Positions 27,583 to 36,137 are shown, counted from the stretch's first letter. The stretch is DNA of 64,000 nt from Oscillospiraceae bacterium (GCA_018110985.1 JAGAWT010000009.1:1-64000), one strand, 5' to 3'. The notes: generated from the letters alone by a model not told the origin. Program-made: numbers and translations.

Positions 27583-27718
27583 CCGCTGCTCCTTCCTTTC
27601 TCCCGATAATACGGATCAAAGCCGTGGCTTTATAAACCGGGACTGATGCCCCCGTCCTCCTGTCCCATTCCTGTTCACCGTGCCGATAGGCAGGACAGGG
27701 GCACCGCCGGTATCAAAC
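27583..27718 (-). other. Gap in the phage cassette with an imperfect GC-rich hairpin
   Basis: The only sizeable gap in the cassette. On the minus strand GCCCCTGTCCTG and GGACAGGAGGACGGGGGC can pair. It directly follows the capsid stop codon and may tune the ratio of capsid to downstream products, as often happens after major capsid genes. Confidence 0.5.
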
Positions 27719-28585
27719 TCACACTGCGGTATGTGCGTATATGCCCTTGGCCTTGCCGGGCAGCACCTCCGCTATGCCTGCGCAGCGGTAGGCATATCTC
27801 CATGCGTCCGCATCCGGGTTACTGTCGGGGCTGATTATCTTTGTCACCTCATACTTTGTGAAAATAAGGGAGGAGGGACGGTGTACAATGAGGAAATTCA
27901 GGTCGGAAGCTCCCTCCGCCTTCCTGAAGCCTCCTGCCTCCTCTCCCTCGGAGGTACCGTCAAGCAGCTCTATACCGTCGAAAAACCTGCTCTGCGGAAC
28001 GGTGACCACCTTCACGAAACGATCCAGCACCGCCTTTGACTTTGTTATGTCCAGGTCATCTATGAGCCCCTTCACCTTGTGGGAGACGAAAAGATACCTG
28101 TCCTCATAGGGAACATCCTCATCATCCAGCATGGCGGTCCCCGCTCTTATGGCGGCTATTGCGGCCTCACCTCCGGTAATGGCTGCTGCTTCGGTATTTC
28201 CCGCCCCTGCGGCAAGCTGTGCGAACTTAAAGGCATCCGCCTCGGGTATGGCTCTTGTGCGCATGAATTCCGAAGCCAGCCTGCCGAAAGCTATGCCCTG
28301 AGTTTCCGCATCATCCAGCACATCCACCTCGAACATCCTGCCCCTTTCGTAGTTGAATGAGACCGTGTCCCAGCTGAGGTTCACTCCGCCCCTTGTGTAG
28401 CCTGCACCCCTTGAATAATCTGCAAGGCCGTCCGCAGTAAGGCGGGGTATCACCAGTTCATGGGCATTGGCGCCCTCCCTTATAAGGCTCCTGTCCGCCT
28501 CCAGGCAGGCAGCCGCAGCCTTTGCGGCATATGCCTCATTGAGGAACCTTGTGTACTTCTTAGCGTATCTGATATTGTTGCTCAT
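27719..28585 (-). CDS. Phage major capsid protein (HK97 fold expected)
   Basis: 288 residues, no N-terminal delta domain or protease motif. The stretch FNYERGRMFEVDVLDD, then RLASEFMRTRAIPEADAFKFAQLA, is characteristic of a family of Firmicutes phage capsid proteins. The late strands (FLIVHRPSSLIFTKYE, RYAYRCAGIAEVLPGKAKGIY) fit the same fold. It would form the icosahedral shell around packaged DNA. The gene is intact and follows a scaffold gene, as in SPP1-like head modules. Confidence 0.85.
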   Translation of the reverse strand: MSNNIRYAKKYTRFLNEAYAAKAAAACLEADRSLIREGANAHELVIPRLTADGLADYSRGAGYTRGGVNLSWDTVSFNYERGRMFEVDVLDDAETQGIAFGRLASEFMRTRAIPEADAFKFAQLAAGAGNTEAAAITGGEAAIAAIRAGTAMLDDEDVPYEDRYLFVSHKVKGLIDDLDITKSKAVLDRFVKVVTVPQSRFFDGIELLDGTSEGEEAGGFRKAEGASDLNFLIVHRPSSLIFTKYEVTKIISPDSNPDADAWRYAYRCAGIAEVLPGKAKGIYAHTAV

Positions 28586-28597
28586 GATATTTCTCCT

Positions 28598-28879
28598 TTA
28601 CAGTCCGAAAGCTCTTCTGAGAGCCATGTCGTCCTCATCCTTTTCCATTTTCACTCCGTTTCCGGGTCTTGACGCAAAGCCCTTTGCCCCCTCGTAGAGA
28701 GCAGCAGCATCCATGCCCTTTGCAAGTCCCGCAATGAACTCCGCCGCATCCATGCGAAGCCCCATGTCATAAAGCTTTGCCTTCAGCTCGTCCCTTTCGG
28801 GAGCAGCCTCCTCATTCTCCGCCGGCTCTGCTTCCCCGCTTTCCTCCCCGAAAAGCTCCTTTATGAGATCCTCATCCAT
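28598..28879 (-). CDS. Phage scaffold-like protein
   Basis: 93 residues from the ATG at 28879 (after GAAAGGAGAAG). Highly charged and helical: acidic N-terminus (FGEESGEAEPAENEEAAPE), central LKAKLYDMGLRMDAAEFIAGLAKG and a basic end (ALRRAFGL). This composition and the location just before the capsid gene fit an internal scaffold. It is short for the family. The start overlaps the portal stop by 8 nt. Confidence 0.7.
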   Translation of the reverse strand: MDEDLIKELFGEESGEAEPAENEEAAPERDELKAKLYDMGLRMDAAEFIAGLAKGMDAAALYEGAKGFASRPGNGVKMEKDEDDMALRRAFGL

Positions 28880-30203
28880 TTTCTCTTCTCCTTTCCTTTT
28901 CCGCTCTTTCAAGCTCCTTTTCTGCCTCATCCTCCGTGCAGTCGTTTATGTTCATCACCGCCCCCGCCTTTGATCTCAGCCCTGCATCCACCAGCCTGAT
29001 GTTCCTGTCGATCATCTCAGCAATGTCGGTAGTCTGCGTGTCCGGGAAACTGATGCGTATGTGTGCATCTGCCCTTACGGGCTCGCCGCTCATCTCCCCG
29101 CAGGCAAGAATGCTCTGCACCAGATCCTCAAGGAATTCGGCGCACAATGCCCTGTACTGCTGCATACTGCTCTCCGTGCGGAGCTGCATGCTCCTGACTT
29201 CCGCTGCCGTCTTGACCCCGCCTGCCGAAAAGGACAGTGTCCCCGCCGAAAGTCCGGTCTGAAAGCAGAGGATGTCAAGCAGTGCGTTTATGGCATCCGT
29301 GTGCTCCTCCACCCTCAGTACAGCGGTGTTGTCCACTATCTTCAGATCCTTTTCATCATCGCAGCACAGCGCCTGATAGACCTCATCATCCGCATCGAAA
29401 TATCTGCTGATCTTTCCCGTGTCAGGATCCACCACCGTGCGTATGCAGGAGGATGGCACGATTATCCTCTTTCGTCCCAGCACGAACTCCCTCACAAGGC
29501 TGTCAAAGACGGTGTCAAGGGCGTGGATGGTGTCAATGCAGCCCTCAAAGGCACTTTCGCCGCAGAGAGAAGGCTTTGAGGGGTCGGGCATCTTCGGTCT
29601 GAAGCAGGCAAAGAGGGGCACGGAACATTCTGTGTATTCTCTTTCGGAAAGCCCGATAGCCCTGATGTCCGTGTCCTCCCCCGTTTCTCTGTCTGTCAGC
29701 CGCCTCTCTATGCAGACCCTGCCCTTTTCAAAGCGGTGGTGTTCAAGAAGAGTGTACCTTTTCCCTCCCCTCCTTATTATCCCCCTGAACAGTCCGTCGC
29801 TCACCCGTCCCCTGTGTGTGCCCAGAGGGACAAAGCCCTCTGCCGATGCAAAGTCCAGACAGACCCTCCCCTCGTTCATATACACCCTTACAGCTCCGCT
29901 GCCAAGAGCATAGGTCCTTGACAGGAAAGCAGGCATATTCTCCCAGAAGGAGTTCTCATCCAGCACACCGAGGATAAATCTCCTCGTTCTCTCATCCTCC
30001 GTGTATATATCCGCCTGGGATGAGAATGTAAGAGCGGCAAGGCAGTCGCACAGCACCCTTGCGCAGCCCAGGGAAAACATCCGCCTTTCGCCCCTGCCGT
30101 AGAGCCCCGACTTCTTCACCCTCTCCCATGGGGGATGCCCCTCATATATATCCTTTCTGAGCTCGATCTTTTCCTTCGGGTAGATACTTTCGTCCAAATA
30201 CAT
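28872..30203 (-). CDS. Phage portal protein (SPP1 gp6-like)
   Basis: 443 residues. The C-terminal third has the typical TGLSAGTLSFSAGGVKTAAEVRS motif of SPP1/A118-type portals (Phage_prot_Gp6 family), after the stem region LLDILCFQ. The portal dodecamer is the DNA entry vertex and terminase docking site. It starts 15 bp after the large terminase gene. No frame disruption is visible. Confidence 0.85.
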   Translation of the reverse strand: MYLDESIYPKEKIELRKDIYEGHPPWERVKKSGLYGRGERRMFSLGCARVLCDCLAALTFSSQADIYTEDERTRRFILGVLDENSFWENMPAFLSRTYALGSGAVRVYMNEGRVCLDFASAEGFVPLGTHRGRVSDGLFRGIIRRGGKRYTLLEHHRFEKGRVCIERRLTDRETGEDTDIRAIGLSEREYTECSVPLFACFRPKMPDPSKPSLCGESAFEGCIDTIHALDTVFDSLVREFVLGRKRIIVPSSCIRTVVDPDTGKISRYFDADDEVYQALCCDDEKDLKIVDNTAVLRVEEHTDAINALLDILCFQTGLSAGTLSFSAGGVKTAAEVRSMQLRTESSMQQYRALCAEFLEDLVQSILACGEMSGEPVRADAHIRISFPDTQTTDIAEMIDRNIRLVDAGLRSKAGAVMNINDCTEDEAEKELERAEKERRRENG

Positions 30204-30218
30204 CCTTACCGCCTTCCT

Positions 30219-31433
30219 TTACCTTTCAAGTATGTCCCTCATGCGCCTTTCTACAGAGTATTCCGCCGCATCCAGAGAATCTATGTCGGAGCTGCCGTCG
30301 TCCAGTCTTTTCCCGTCCTTCCACACCGCCTCCCGGAATGCTTTCAGCACCTGCGGGCACCTTCTGTGTATAAAGAACCTTTTCTGTCCCATAAGGGAGA
30401 GGAAAAAGCTGATCCTGTCGTTTATGGGGGATTTTCTCGCATTGTGTATCATAACAGGCAGCCTTTCTCTCCTTGCAGCATTTTCAAGTCCCCTTATAAG
30501 TATCTGCTCTGCGCTGTCGCAGTAGATGTCCCGCAGCGGGAACCGCACCAGAGCATTTCTCACAAATGCGCAGAATTCCCTTTCCAGTCTTTCCGGGGAC
30601 AAGGGCTCTTTGCTGTAAAAGGAATCTACTGTCGTCACCCTCTCATATCCTTTTGTGCAGCCCGTCAGCACAAAGGCTGTGGCCGAAGCGCTGCCGCCGA
30701 AATCCACTCCCATATCCGCACAGATGATGCCGCTGTCATCATCCGTCACAAAGCTCTCCGGAGACTCCGCCAGCCTTCTGTATACCGCACCTTCTCCCGC
30801 ACACCATTTCCCCAGTATATACCTGTCATAATACACCGTACCTGCATATTCCTCTTTCAGAGAGCGCACAAAATCCGCAGGCAGCAGCCTGTTGTCGTCT
30901 ATGATAAACTCCGTCACGCTGATGCCCTCCTCGCTTGCACTGTCCATTAACCTTTTGAACCAGTGAAACGGCACATCCGGGTTGCAGGAGCCGTCAAATA
31001 CGGAGCCTTCCCTGTCCAGACGGGATTTAAGCATTGTAAAGACCTCTTCGTTCCATGTGGTCATCTCATCCCCGTAGGCATAGGAAAGGGATATCCCCCT
31101 CAGCTTGTCCCCGCAGGAAGCAGTGTATGCACCTATACACAGACATTCCCTGCCGAAGAGCCTTGCCCTGCCCCCTTTTCCTATGCGCCCCACAAAGCGT
31201 TCCCCGTAAAGGCTGCGCATGGGGGAGAGGATGTTCCTTTCAAGGGTATCCGAGGTGTAGCCTATAAGGGCTATCTGTCCGCCGGGGTCAGCAAGGGCTA
31301 TCCTGCGGGGGATGAGGAACAGGTCGCAGAAGGTCTTTCCCGACCTCACCGCCCCCACCTTGATGTTCCACCTTTTCGGGGAATGCAGCGCCCTGCGGCA
31401 GACCTCCCTCTGCTTGGGGCTAAGAGTTATCAT
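30219..31433 (-). CDS. Phage terminase large subunit
   Basis: 404 residues. The ATPase has Walker A GAVRSGKT (27-34) and a Walker B-like AYGDE (D122, E123). The RNase H-like nuclease has D244 (MGVDFGG), D306 (YCDSAE) and a late aspartate near 389 (DIDSLDAAEY), so both activities look intact. It belongs to the PBSX/Terminase_3 type, which cuts and pumps DNA into the procapsid. Its ATG overlaps the small terminase end by 14 nt. Confidence 0.9.
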   Translation of the reverse strand: MITLSPKQREVCRRALHSPKRWNIKVGAVRSGKTFCDLFLIPRRIALADPGGQIALIGYTSDTLERNILSPMRSLYGERFVGRIGKGGRARLFGRECLCIGAYTASCGDKLRGISLSYAYGDEMTTWNEEVFTMLKSRLDREGSVFDGSCNPDVPFHWFKRLMDSASEEGISVTEFIIDDNRLLPADFVRSLKEEYAGTVYYDRYILGKWCAGEGAVYRRLAESPESFVTDDDSGIICADMGVDFGGSASATAFVLTGCTKGYERVTTVDSFYSKEPLSPERLEREFCAFVRNALVRFPLRDIYCDSAEQILIRGLENAARRERLPVMIHNARKSPINDRISFFLSLMGQKRFFIHRRCPQVLKAFREAVWKDGKRLDDGSSDIDSLDAAEYSVERRMRDILER

Positions 31434-31740
31434 CCCCGCTGTCCTCCGCCGAAAAAATGCTTCTCAGTGCTTCAAGATCGCTGCCTTCACTGTTGAAAAC
31501 TCCCGTCAGCCTTGCCAGCAGCTCTATGGCTCTTATCCTGTCATACAGCTTCAGCTCTATGCCCTTTGCCCCCATCTTCATTGATGCTATCGCCATTCTC
31601 TGGGAACGGGTCAGCTTGTCCGACGGGGTTATGATGAAACGCTCACCTTTTTCGTCCCCTACCACAGCTGCATATCCGGTAAAATCCGCAAATGCAATGC
31701 GTGCAAGCATATCCGTGAGCTTTTCCTTGGTTATCTTCAT
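31420..31740 (-). CDS. Phage terminase small subunit, lacking the N-terminal helix-turn-helix
   Basis: 106 residues from the ATG at 31740 (after AAAGGAGAGG). LARIAFADFTGYAAV and the GIELKLYDRIRAIELLARLTGVF helix match the oligomerisation region of Terminase_2-type small subunits. The usual N-terminal DNA-binding helix-turn-helix of about 50 residues (family pattern ...KQ..FV.EYL.D.NAT.AA...GY) is not there; the extra 20 codons upstream in frame do not encode it. This may abolish sequence-specific packaging. Confidence 0.78.
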   Translation of the reverse strand: MKITKEKLTDMLARIAFADFTGYAAVVGDEKGERFIITPSDKLTRSQRMAIASMKMGAKGIELKLYDRIRAIELLARLTGVFNSEGSDLEALRSIFSAEDSGDDNS

Positions 31741-31757
31741 TCCCTCTCCTTTCACTT

Positions 31758-31899
31758 TTGCGCAATTTTCTGTTCGGTGTATACAATATAGCATATTCAA
31801 AATGCAAAATCAATAGGTTTTTGAAATTTGTGCGCATTTTTGCTTATTTTTGTAAAATTGTTACAAATATCGGTCAAAATATTTTGACATTTTGCGCAA
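31758..31899. promoter_or_regulatory. Three TGCGCA palindromes around the cassette promoter
   Basis: TTGCGCAA at 31758-31765 and at 31892-31899, and TGCGCA within GTGCGCAT at 31831-31836. The first lies between promoter and small-terminase start, the others upstream of the -35. Repeated short palindromes around one promoter suggest operator sites for a repressor not encoded in the cassette. Confidence 0.5.
31785..31813 (-). promoter_or_regulatory. Promoter of the phage-type cassette
   Basis: On the minus strand TTGATT (31808-31813) and TATATT (31785-31790) are 17 bp apart, with the start codon about 45 bp downstream. It is a moderately strong vegetative-type promoter. Confidence 0.6.
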
Positions 31900-31976
31900 A
31901 TCACCATTTGACCTGCAAAAATGTATAATTATGCAGCATATACATTATCATATACATATTGTTAATAAATATCTTC

Positions 31977-32006
31977 TTGACAAAACCCCGCATCATATGG
32001 TAAAAT
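31977..32006 (+). promoter_or_regulatory. Promoter of paaK
   Basis: TTGACA (31977-31982) and TAAAAT (32001-32006) are 18 bp apart, about 80 bp upstream of the paaK start. Confidence 0.75.
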
Positions 32007-32084
32007 AATGATATATGTGCCGGGCATAAGGACAGTCTGACTATACATCCCGGCTAAAAACCTGATGGATCGGAGAGTGTTACC

Positions 32085-33398
32085 ATGATCTGGGCTAAAG
32101 AAGAGACCCTGTCAAGACAAGAGATCGAGGAGATACAGACCAAAAAGCTGTTAAAGCTTGTGAGATACGTTTACGAAAAGGTAGAGCCCTATCGCAGAAA
32201 AATGGATGAGGCAGGCGTAAAGCCCGAGGATATAAAAAGCCTGGAGGATCTGAAAAAGCTGCCCTTCACCACCAAGCAGGATTTCAGGGACAACTATCCC
32301 TACGGCCTCTTTGCGGTGGACAAGTCGGAGCTCGTGAGGATACACGCCTCTTCGGGAACCACCGGAAAGCCCACGGTGGTAGGCTATACCAAAAACGACC
32401 TTGACACCTGGTCGGAATGTGTGACAAGGATCGCCTGTGCAGGCGGCGCAGAGCCTTCGGATGTGTGCCAGATCTGCTTCGGCTACGGTATGTTCACAGG
32501 GGCTCTGGGTCTTCACTACGGTCTCGAAAGGATGGGAGCCTGCATAATCCCCTCCTCCACAGGTAATTCCGAAAAGCAGATAATGTACATGAAGGATTAC
32601 GGCACCACCCTGCTGGTAGCCACCCCCTCCTACGCCCTCAGACTCGGCGAGGTGGCAGTGCAGACAGGTCTCAACCCTCAGACCGACCTGAAGCTGAAGA
32701 CTGCTCTGGTCGGAAGTGAGCTCCTTACCGAGGCCATGAGGCATGAGATGAAAAAGACCTACGGCGAGCACGTGAATGTCACCTCAAACTACGGCATGAG
32801 CGAGCTTTGCGGCCCCGGCGTTTCGGGAGAGTGCCTGGAGCTCAACGGTATGCACATAAACGAGGATCACTTCATCTGCGAGGTGATCGACCCCAACACA
32901 GGCGAGGTGCTGCCCGCAGGCGAAAAGGGCGAGCTGGTGGTCACCTGCCTTTCCAAGGAGGCACTGCCCCTTATCCGCTACCGCACCCGTGACATCACAA
33001 GGCTCACCTACGAGCCCTGCAAGTGCGGAAGGACTACCGCAAGGATGGAGAACCTCTCCGGCAGAACAGACGATATGCTGAAGATCAGGGGCGTGAACGT
33101 ATTCCCCTCACAGATAGAGGAAGTGCTGCTGCGCACGGACGAGATAGGTCCTCACTACGAGATCATCGTGGACAGAGTGAACCACAGCGACATACTCACC
33201 ATAAGAGTAGAGCTCACACCTCAGTCCATGACAGACGATTTCACCGAGCTCGACCGCATAAAGAACAAGCTCCACTCCCAGCTCCGCACCATGCTGGGAC
33301 TTGACGCAAAGATAAAGCTTGAATCCCCCAACACCCTCAAGCGCTTTGAGGGCAAGGCAAAGAGAGTTACAGACAACCGAAAGGAGAACATGGCATGA
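32085..33398 (+). CDS. paaK: Phenylacetate-CoA ligase family protein
   Basis: 437 residues of the adenylate-forming superfamily. The phosphate-binding loop is HASSGTTGKPTVVGYT; YGMSELCGPG, RYRTRDITRL and the C-terminal RTDDMLKIRGVNVFPSQIEE are further PaaK-type motifs. It should join an aryl acid to CoA using ATP. In gut Clostridia such ligases paired with an ACT protein are often linked to aromatic amino-acid fermentation, though no indolepyruvate oxidoreductase genes are here. The stop overlaps the ACT gene (ATGA). Confidence 0.93.
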   Translation: MIWAKEETLSRQEIEEIQTKKLLKLVRYVYEKVEPYRRKMDEAGVKPEDIKSLEDLKKLPFTTKQDFRDNYPYGLFAVDKSELVRIHASSGTTGKPTVVGYTKNDLDTWSECVTRIACAGGAEPSDVCQICFGYGMFTGALGLHYGLERMGACIIPSSTGNSEKQIMYMKDYGTTLLVATPSYALRLGEVAVQTGLNPQTDLKLKTALVGSELLTEAMRHEMKKTYGEHVNVTSNYGMSELCGPGVSGECLELNGMHINEDHFICEVIDPNTGEVLPAGEKGELVVTCLSKEALPLIRYRTRDITRLTYEPCKCGRTTARMENLSGRTDDMLKIRGVNVFPSQIEEVLLRTDEIGPHYEIIVDRVNHSDILTIRVELTPQSMTDDFTELDRIKNKLHSQLRTMLGLDAKIKLESPNTLKRFEGKAKRVTDNRKENMA

Positions 33399-33817
33399 AA
33401 CAGCTCACAGTATTTATCGAGAACCGTATAGGAAGACTTGAAGAGGTCACCACCATACTTGCGCAGAACAATATAAACATCGTTTCCATCAGCCTTTCGG
33501 ACACAGGTGAATACGGTATGCTGAGGCTCCTTGTTTCCCAGCCCGCCGAAGCCTGCAAGGCTCTTTCCGAATCCGGCTTCTCCGCCATGCTCACAGATGT
33601 GGTGGCAGTAAAGCTGGTACACCATTTCGGAGAGCTCAACCGCCTTACCAACACAATTTCCTCCAACGGCATAGACATCAAGTATATGTACGCTCTCCAG
33701 TCCGGAGAAGATGCCGCCATCATCCTCAAAACATCGGATGATGCCCGCTGCAAGGAGCTTTTAAAGGCAAAGGGCGATTTTGAGGTCCTCCGTGCGGTGG
33801 ATGTTTACAATCTGTAA
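33395..33817 (+). CDS. Tandem ACT-domain protein
   Basis: 140 residues made of two ACT domains (QLTVFIENRIGRLEEVTTIL and VVAVKLVHHFGELNRLTNTI). ACT domains bind small ligands, often amino acids. The gene is coupled to paaK, an arrangement seen widely, so it probably senses an aromatic acid or amino acid and controls the ligase. Confidence 0.92.
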   Translation: MKQLTVFIENRIGRLEEVTTILAQNNINIVSISLSDTGEYGMLRLLVSQPAEACKALSESGFSAMLTDVVAVKLVHHFGELNRLTNTISSNGIDIKYMYALQSGEDAAIILKTSDDARCKELLKAKGDFEVLRAVDVYNL

Positions 33818-33837
33818 GAGATAAAAGTGTGAAGCAG

Positions 33838-33881
33838 GAAGCAAGAGGCAAGGAGGCAGGGACCTTCTTACATCTTGCTTC
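33838..33881 (+). other. Leader hairpin between the ACT gene and argJ
   Basis: GAAGCAAG (33838-33845) and CTTGCTTC (33874-33881) are perfectly complementary with a 28-nt loop. GGCGG and CCGCC further on can also pair. No U-tract follows. The role is unknown. Confidence 0.35.
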
Positions 33882-33946
33882 GTGTGGTGATAGACGGCGG
33901 GAACAGTCACTATATGCTCTCCGCCTTTTGAAAGGAACGCTCCAAA

Positions 33947-35227
33947 ATGTATCAGATAGAAGAGAAATTCCCTGTCACGGAAGGCGGCGTCTGCGCTGCC
34001 GGGGGCTTTAAAGCCTCCGGAGTGTATGCGGGCATAAAAGCCTTCATGCACACAGGCAACGACGGCAATGAAAGTCCCTTACCGGGGCAGAAAAACGACA
34101 TCGCCCTTGTGCTCTGCGATGTCCTCTGCAACACCGCAGGGGTCTATACCTCAAACAAGGTGAAAGGCGCTCCCGTGTGGGTCACCAAGGATAACCTTGC
34201 AAAGACCGGCGGGAAGGCACAGGCTGTCATAGTAAACTCCGGCAATGCCAACACCTGCAACGGGGACGGGGAAGAAAAAGCCCGTGCCATGTGCGCACTT
34301 GTGGCTGAAAAGGCAGGGATAAAGACAGAAGAGGTCATAGTGGCATCCACCGGTGTAATAGGTCAGGTGCTGCCCCTCAGACCCATAGAAAAAGCCATAG
34401 GCCCCCTGTACGAAAAGCTGTCCTACACGGGCAACCTTGAAGCTGCCACCGCCATTATGACCACCGACACGGTGAAAAAGGAATACGCCGTCACATTCAC
34501 CGCAGGCGGAAAGGAATGTCATTTGGGAGGCATGGCAAAGGGCAGCGGCATGATAGAGCCCAATATGGCGACCACCCTGAATTTCATCACCACCGACTGC
34601 GCCCTTTCCTCCGAAATGCTGCAAAAGGCTCTTTCGGAGACCGTACAGGTGACCTACAACTGCCTTTGCGTCGACGGGGATCAGTCCACCAATGATATGT
34701 GTATGCTCATGTCCTCCGGTCTTGCGGGGAATGAAGAGATAAGCTCCGAGGGAGAGGACTTTGACACCTTCAGGGAAGCTCTTTTCCAGGTAATGGCAAA
34801 CCTTACCCGTATGCTCGCCAAGGACGGCGAGGGCGCCACAAAGCTCGTCACCTGCGTGATAGGCGGTGCCCCCGACAGAAAGACGGCTGCCGTCATCGCA
34901 AAGAGCGTTATCCGTTCCCCCCTTGTAAAGTGTGCCATGTACGGTGCCGATGCGAACTGCGGGCGTATACTCTGCGCCATGGGCTATGCAGACACCGACT
35001 GCGACGTTACCAAGGCAGATGTCTACTACGAATCCGCTGCGGGACGCATACTTGTGTGCGAAAACGGTCTGGGTCTTTCCTTCGACGAAGACAAGGCAAA
35101 GGAGATCCTTTCCGAAAAGGAAGTCGAGATCTTCGCAGACCTTCACATGGGCAGCGCCTCCTCCGTGGCATGGGGCTGCGACATGACCTACGACTATGTT
35201 AAGATAAACGGCGACTACCGCTCGTAA
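33947..35227 (+). CDS. argJ: Glutamate N-acetyltransferase / amino-acid acetyltransferase (ArgJ)
   Basis: 426 residues, full ArgJ length. The self-cleavage site KGSGMIEPNMATTLNF has the nucleophilic threonine at 209; the precursor is cut before it into alpha and beta chains. It recycles the acetyl group from N-acetylornithine to glutamate in arginine synthesis. GAAAGGAAC lies upstream of the ATG. It is followed by argB 16 bp later; argC, argD and argF are not in the window. Confidence 0.96.
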   Translation: MYQIEEKFPVTEGGVCAAGGFKASGVYAGIKAFMHTGNDGNESPLPGQKNDIALVLCDVLCNTAGVYTSNKVKGAPVWVTKDNLAKTGGKAQAVIVNSGNANTCNGDGEEKARAMCALVAEKAGIKTEEVIVASTGVIGQVLPLRPIEKAIGPLYEKLSYTGNLEAATAIMTTDTVKKEYAVTFTAGGKECHLGGMAKGSGMIEPNMATTLNFITTDCALSSEMLQKALSETVQVTYNCLCVDGDQSTNDMCMLMSSGLAGNEEISSEGEDFDTFREALFQVMANLTRMLAKDGEGATKLVTCVIGGAPDRKTAAVIAKSVIRSPLVKCAMYGADANCGRILCAMGYADTDCDVTKADVYYESAAGRILVCENGLGLSFDEDKAKEILSEKEVEIFADLHMGSASSVAWGCDMTYDYVKINGDYRS

Positions 35228-35243
35228 AAAGGACGAAAAGCAA

Positions 35244-36101
35244 ATGAACATATCCGATGAGATACGCACCAAGGTGCTCATAGATGCACTTCCCTATATA
35301 CAGCACTATTCCAGCAAGATAGTCGTCATAAAGTACGGCGGAAATGCCATGACCAACGAGACCCTGAAAGAGGCTGTAATGACCGACATCGTCCTGCTGA
35401 ACCTGGTGGGCATAAAGACGGTCCTTGTCCACGGCGGCGGCCCCGAAATAAACGAGATGCTGGGCAGAGTGGGCATAGAGAGCAAATTCATAGGCGGTCT
35501 GCGCTATACCGATGCAGAGACCGTTGATATCGTGAAAATGGTGCTTGCGGGAAAGGTGAACAAGGAGCTTGTGGCTCACCTTGCACACCACGGCGGAAAG
35601 GCACTGGGGATGTGCGGCATAGACGGCGGCATGATAATGTGCACAAAGCTCGAAGGCGAAACGGATCTGGGCTTTGTGGGCGATATACAGTCCGTGAACA
35701 CCGCTCCCATACTCACTGCCCTTGACAACGGCTACATCCCGGTCATAGCCACCGTTGCCAGCGATGAAAAGGGTCAGACCTACAACATCAATGCGGACAC
35801 CGCAGCCGCCCGCATAGCCTCCGAGCTGAATGCGGAAAACCTTATACTTATGACGGATATAAAGGGGCTCCTCCGTGACAAGGACGACCCGGAGACCCTC
35901 ATCCCGCAGGTACAGGTGAGTGAGGTGCCTTTCCTCAAGCGGCAGGGCATAATCTCCGGCGGCATGATACCCAAGATAGACTGCTGTGTGGAGGCAGTGC
36001 GCAGGGGCGTTCACAAGACCGTCATCATAGACGGCCGTGTTCCCCACTCCATACTTATAGAACTGCTCACCAGCGAGGGTGCGGGCACCCAGTTCTGCTG
36101 A
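35244..36101 (+). CDS. argB: Acetylglutamate kinase
   Basis: 285 residues of the amino-acid kinase fold. VIKYGGNAMTN and LVHGGGPEINEMLG form the nucleotide and substrate loops; DIKGLLRDKDDPE and SGGMIPKIDCCVEAV are conserved C-terminal motifs. It phosphorylates N-acetylglutamate in arginine synthesis. The long N-terminal helix (NISDEIRTKVLIDALPYI) is the type found in arginine-inhibited hexameric enzymes, so feedback control is likely. Confidence 0.97.
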   Translation: MNISDEIRTKVLIDALPYIQHYSSKIVVIKYGGNAMTNETLKEAVMTDIVLLNLVGIKTVLVHGGGPEINEMLGRVGIESKFIGGLRYTDAETVDIVKMVLAGKVNKELVAHLAHHGGKALGMCGIDGGMIMCTKLEGETDLGFVGDIQSVNTAPILTALDNGYIPVIATVASDEKGQTYNINADTAAARIASELNAENLILMTDIKGLLRDKDDPETLIPQVQVSEVPFLKRQGIISGGMIPKIDCCVEAVRRGVHKTVIIDGRVPHSILIELLTSEGAGTQFC

Positions 36102-36137
36102 TATTCCCGTACCCCGGCTTTTTCCAAGGTACTTGAA

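Larger units (their letters stand above)
31741..32084. other. AT-rich divergent promoter region between the phage cassette and paaK
   Basis: Holds the cassette promoter (31785-31813, minus), three TGCGCA sites and the paaK promoter (31977-32006, plus), as listed separately. I see no gene in it. The paaK leader contains GCCGGG and CCCGGC about 30 nt apart, which may pair. Confidence 0.8.

Noticed and set aside
30135-30950. Long plus-strand open frames opposite the terminase and other minus-strand genes
   Set aside because: They are antisense shadows: no start sites, no protein-like composition and conserved domains lie on the other strand.
23826-31740. Complete active prophage
   Set aside because: No integrase, repressor, replication, lysis or tape-measure gene and no flanking att repeats are visible.
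33818-33946. T-box or other amino-acid riboswitch before argJ
   Set aside because: There is pairing potential, but no T-box sequence (TGGN) context, terminator/antiterminator pair or U-tract.
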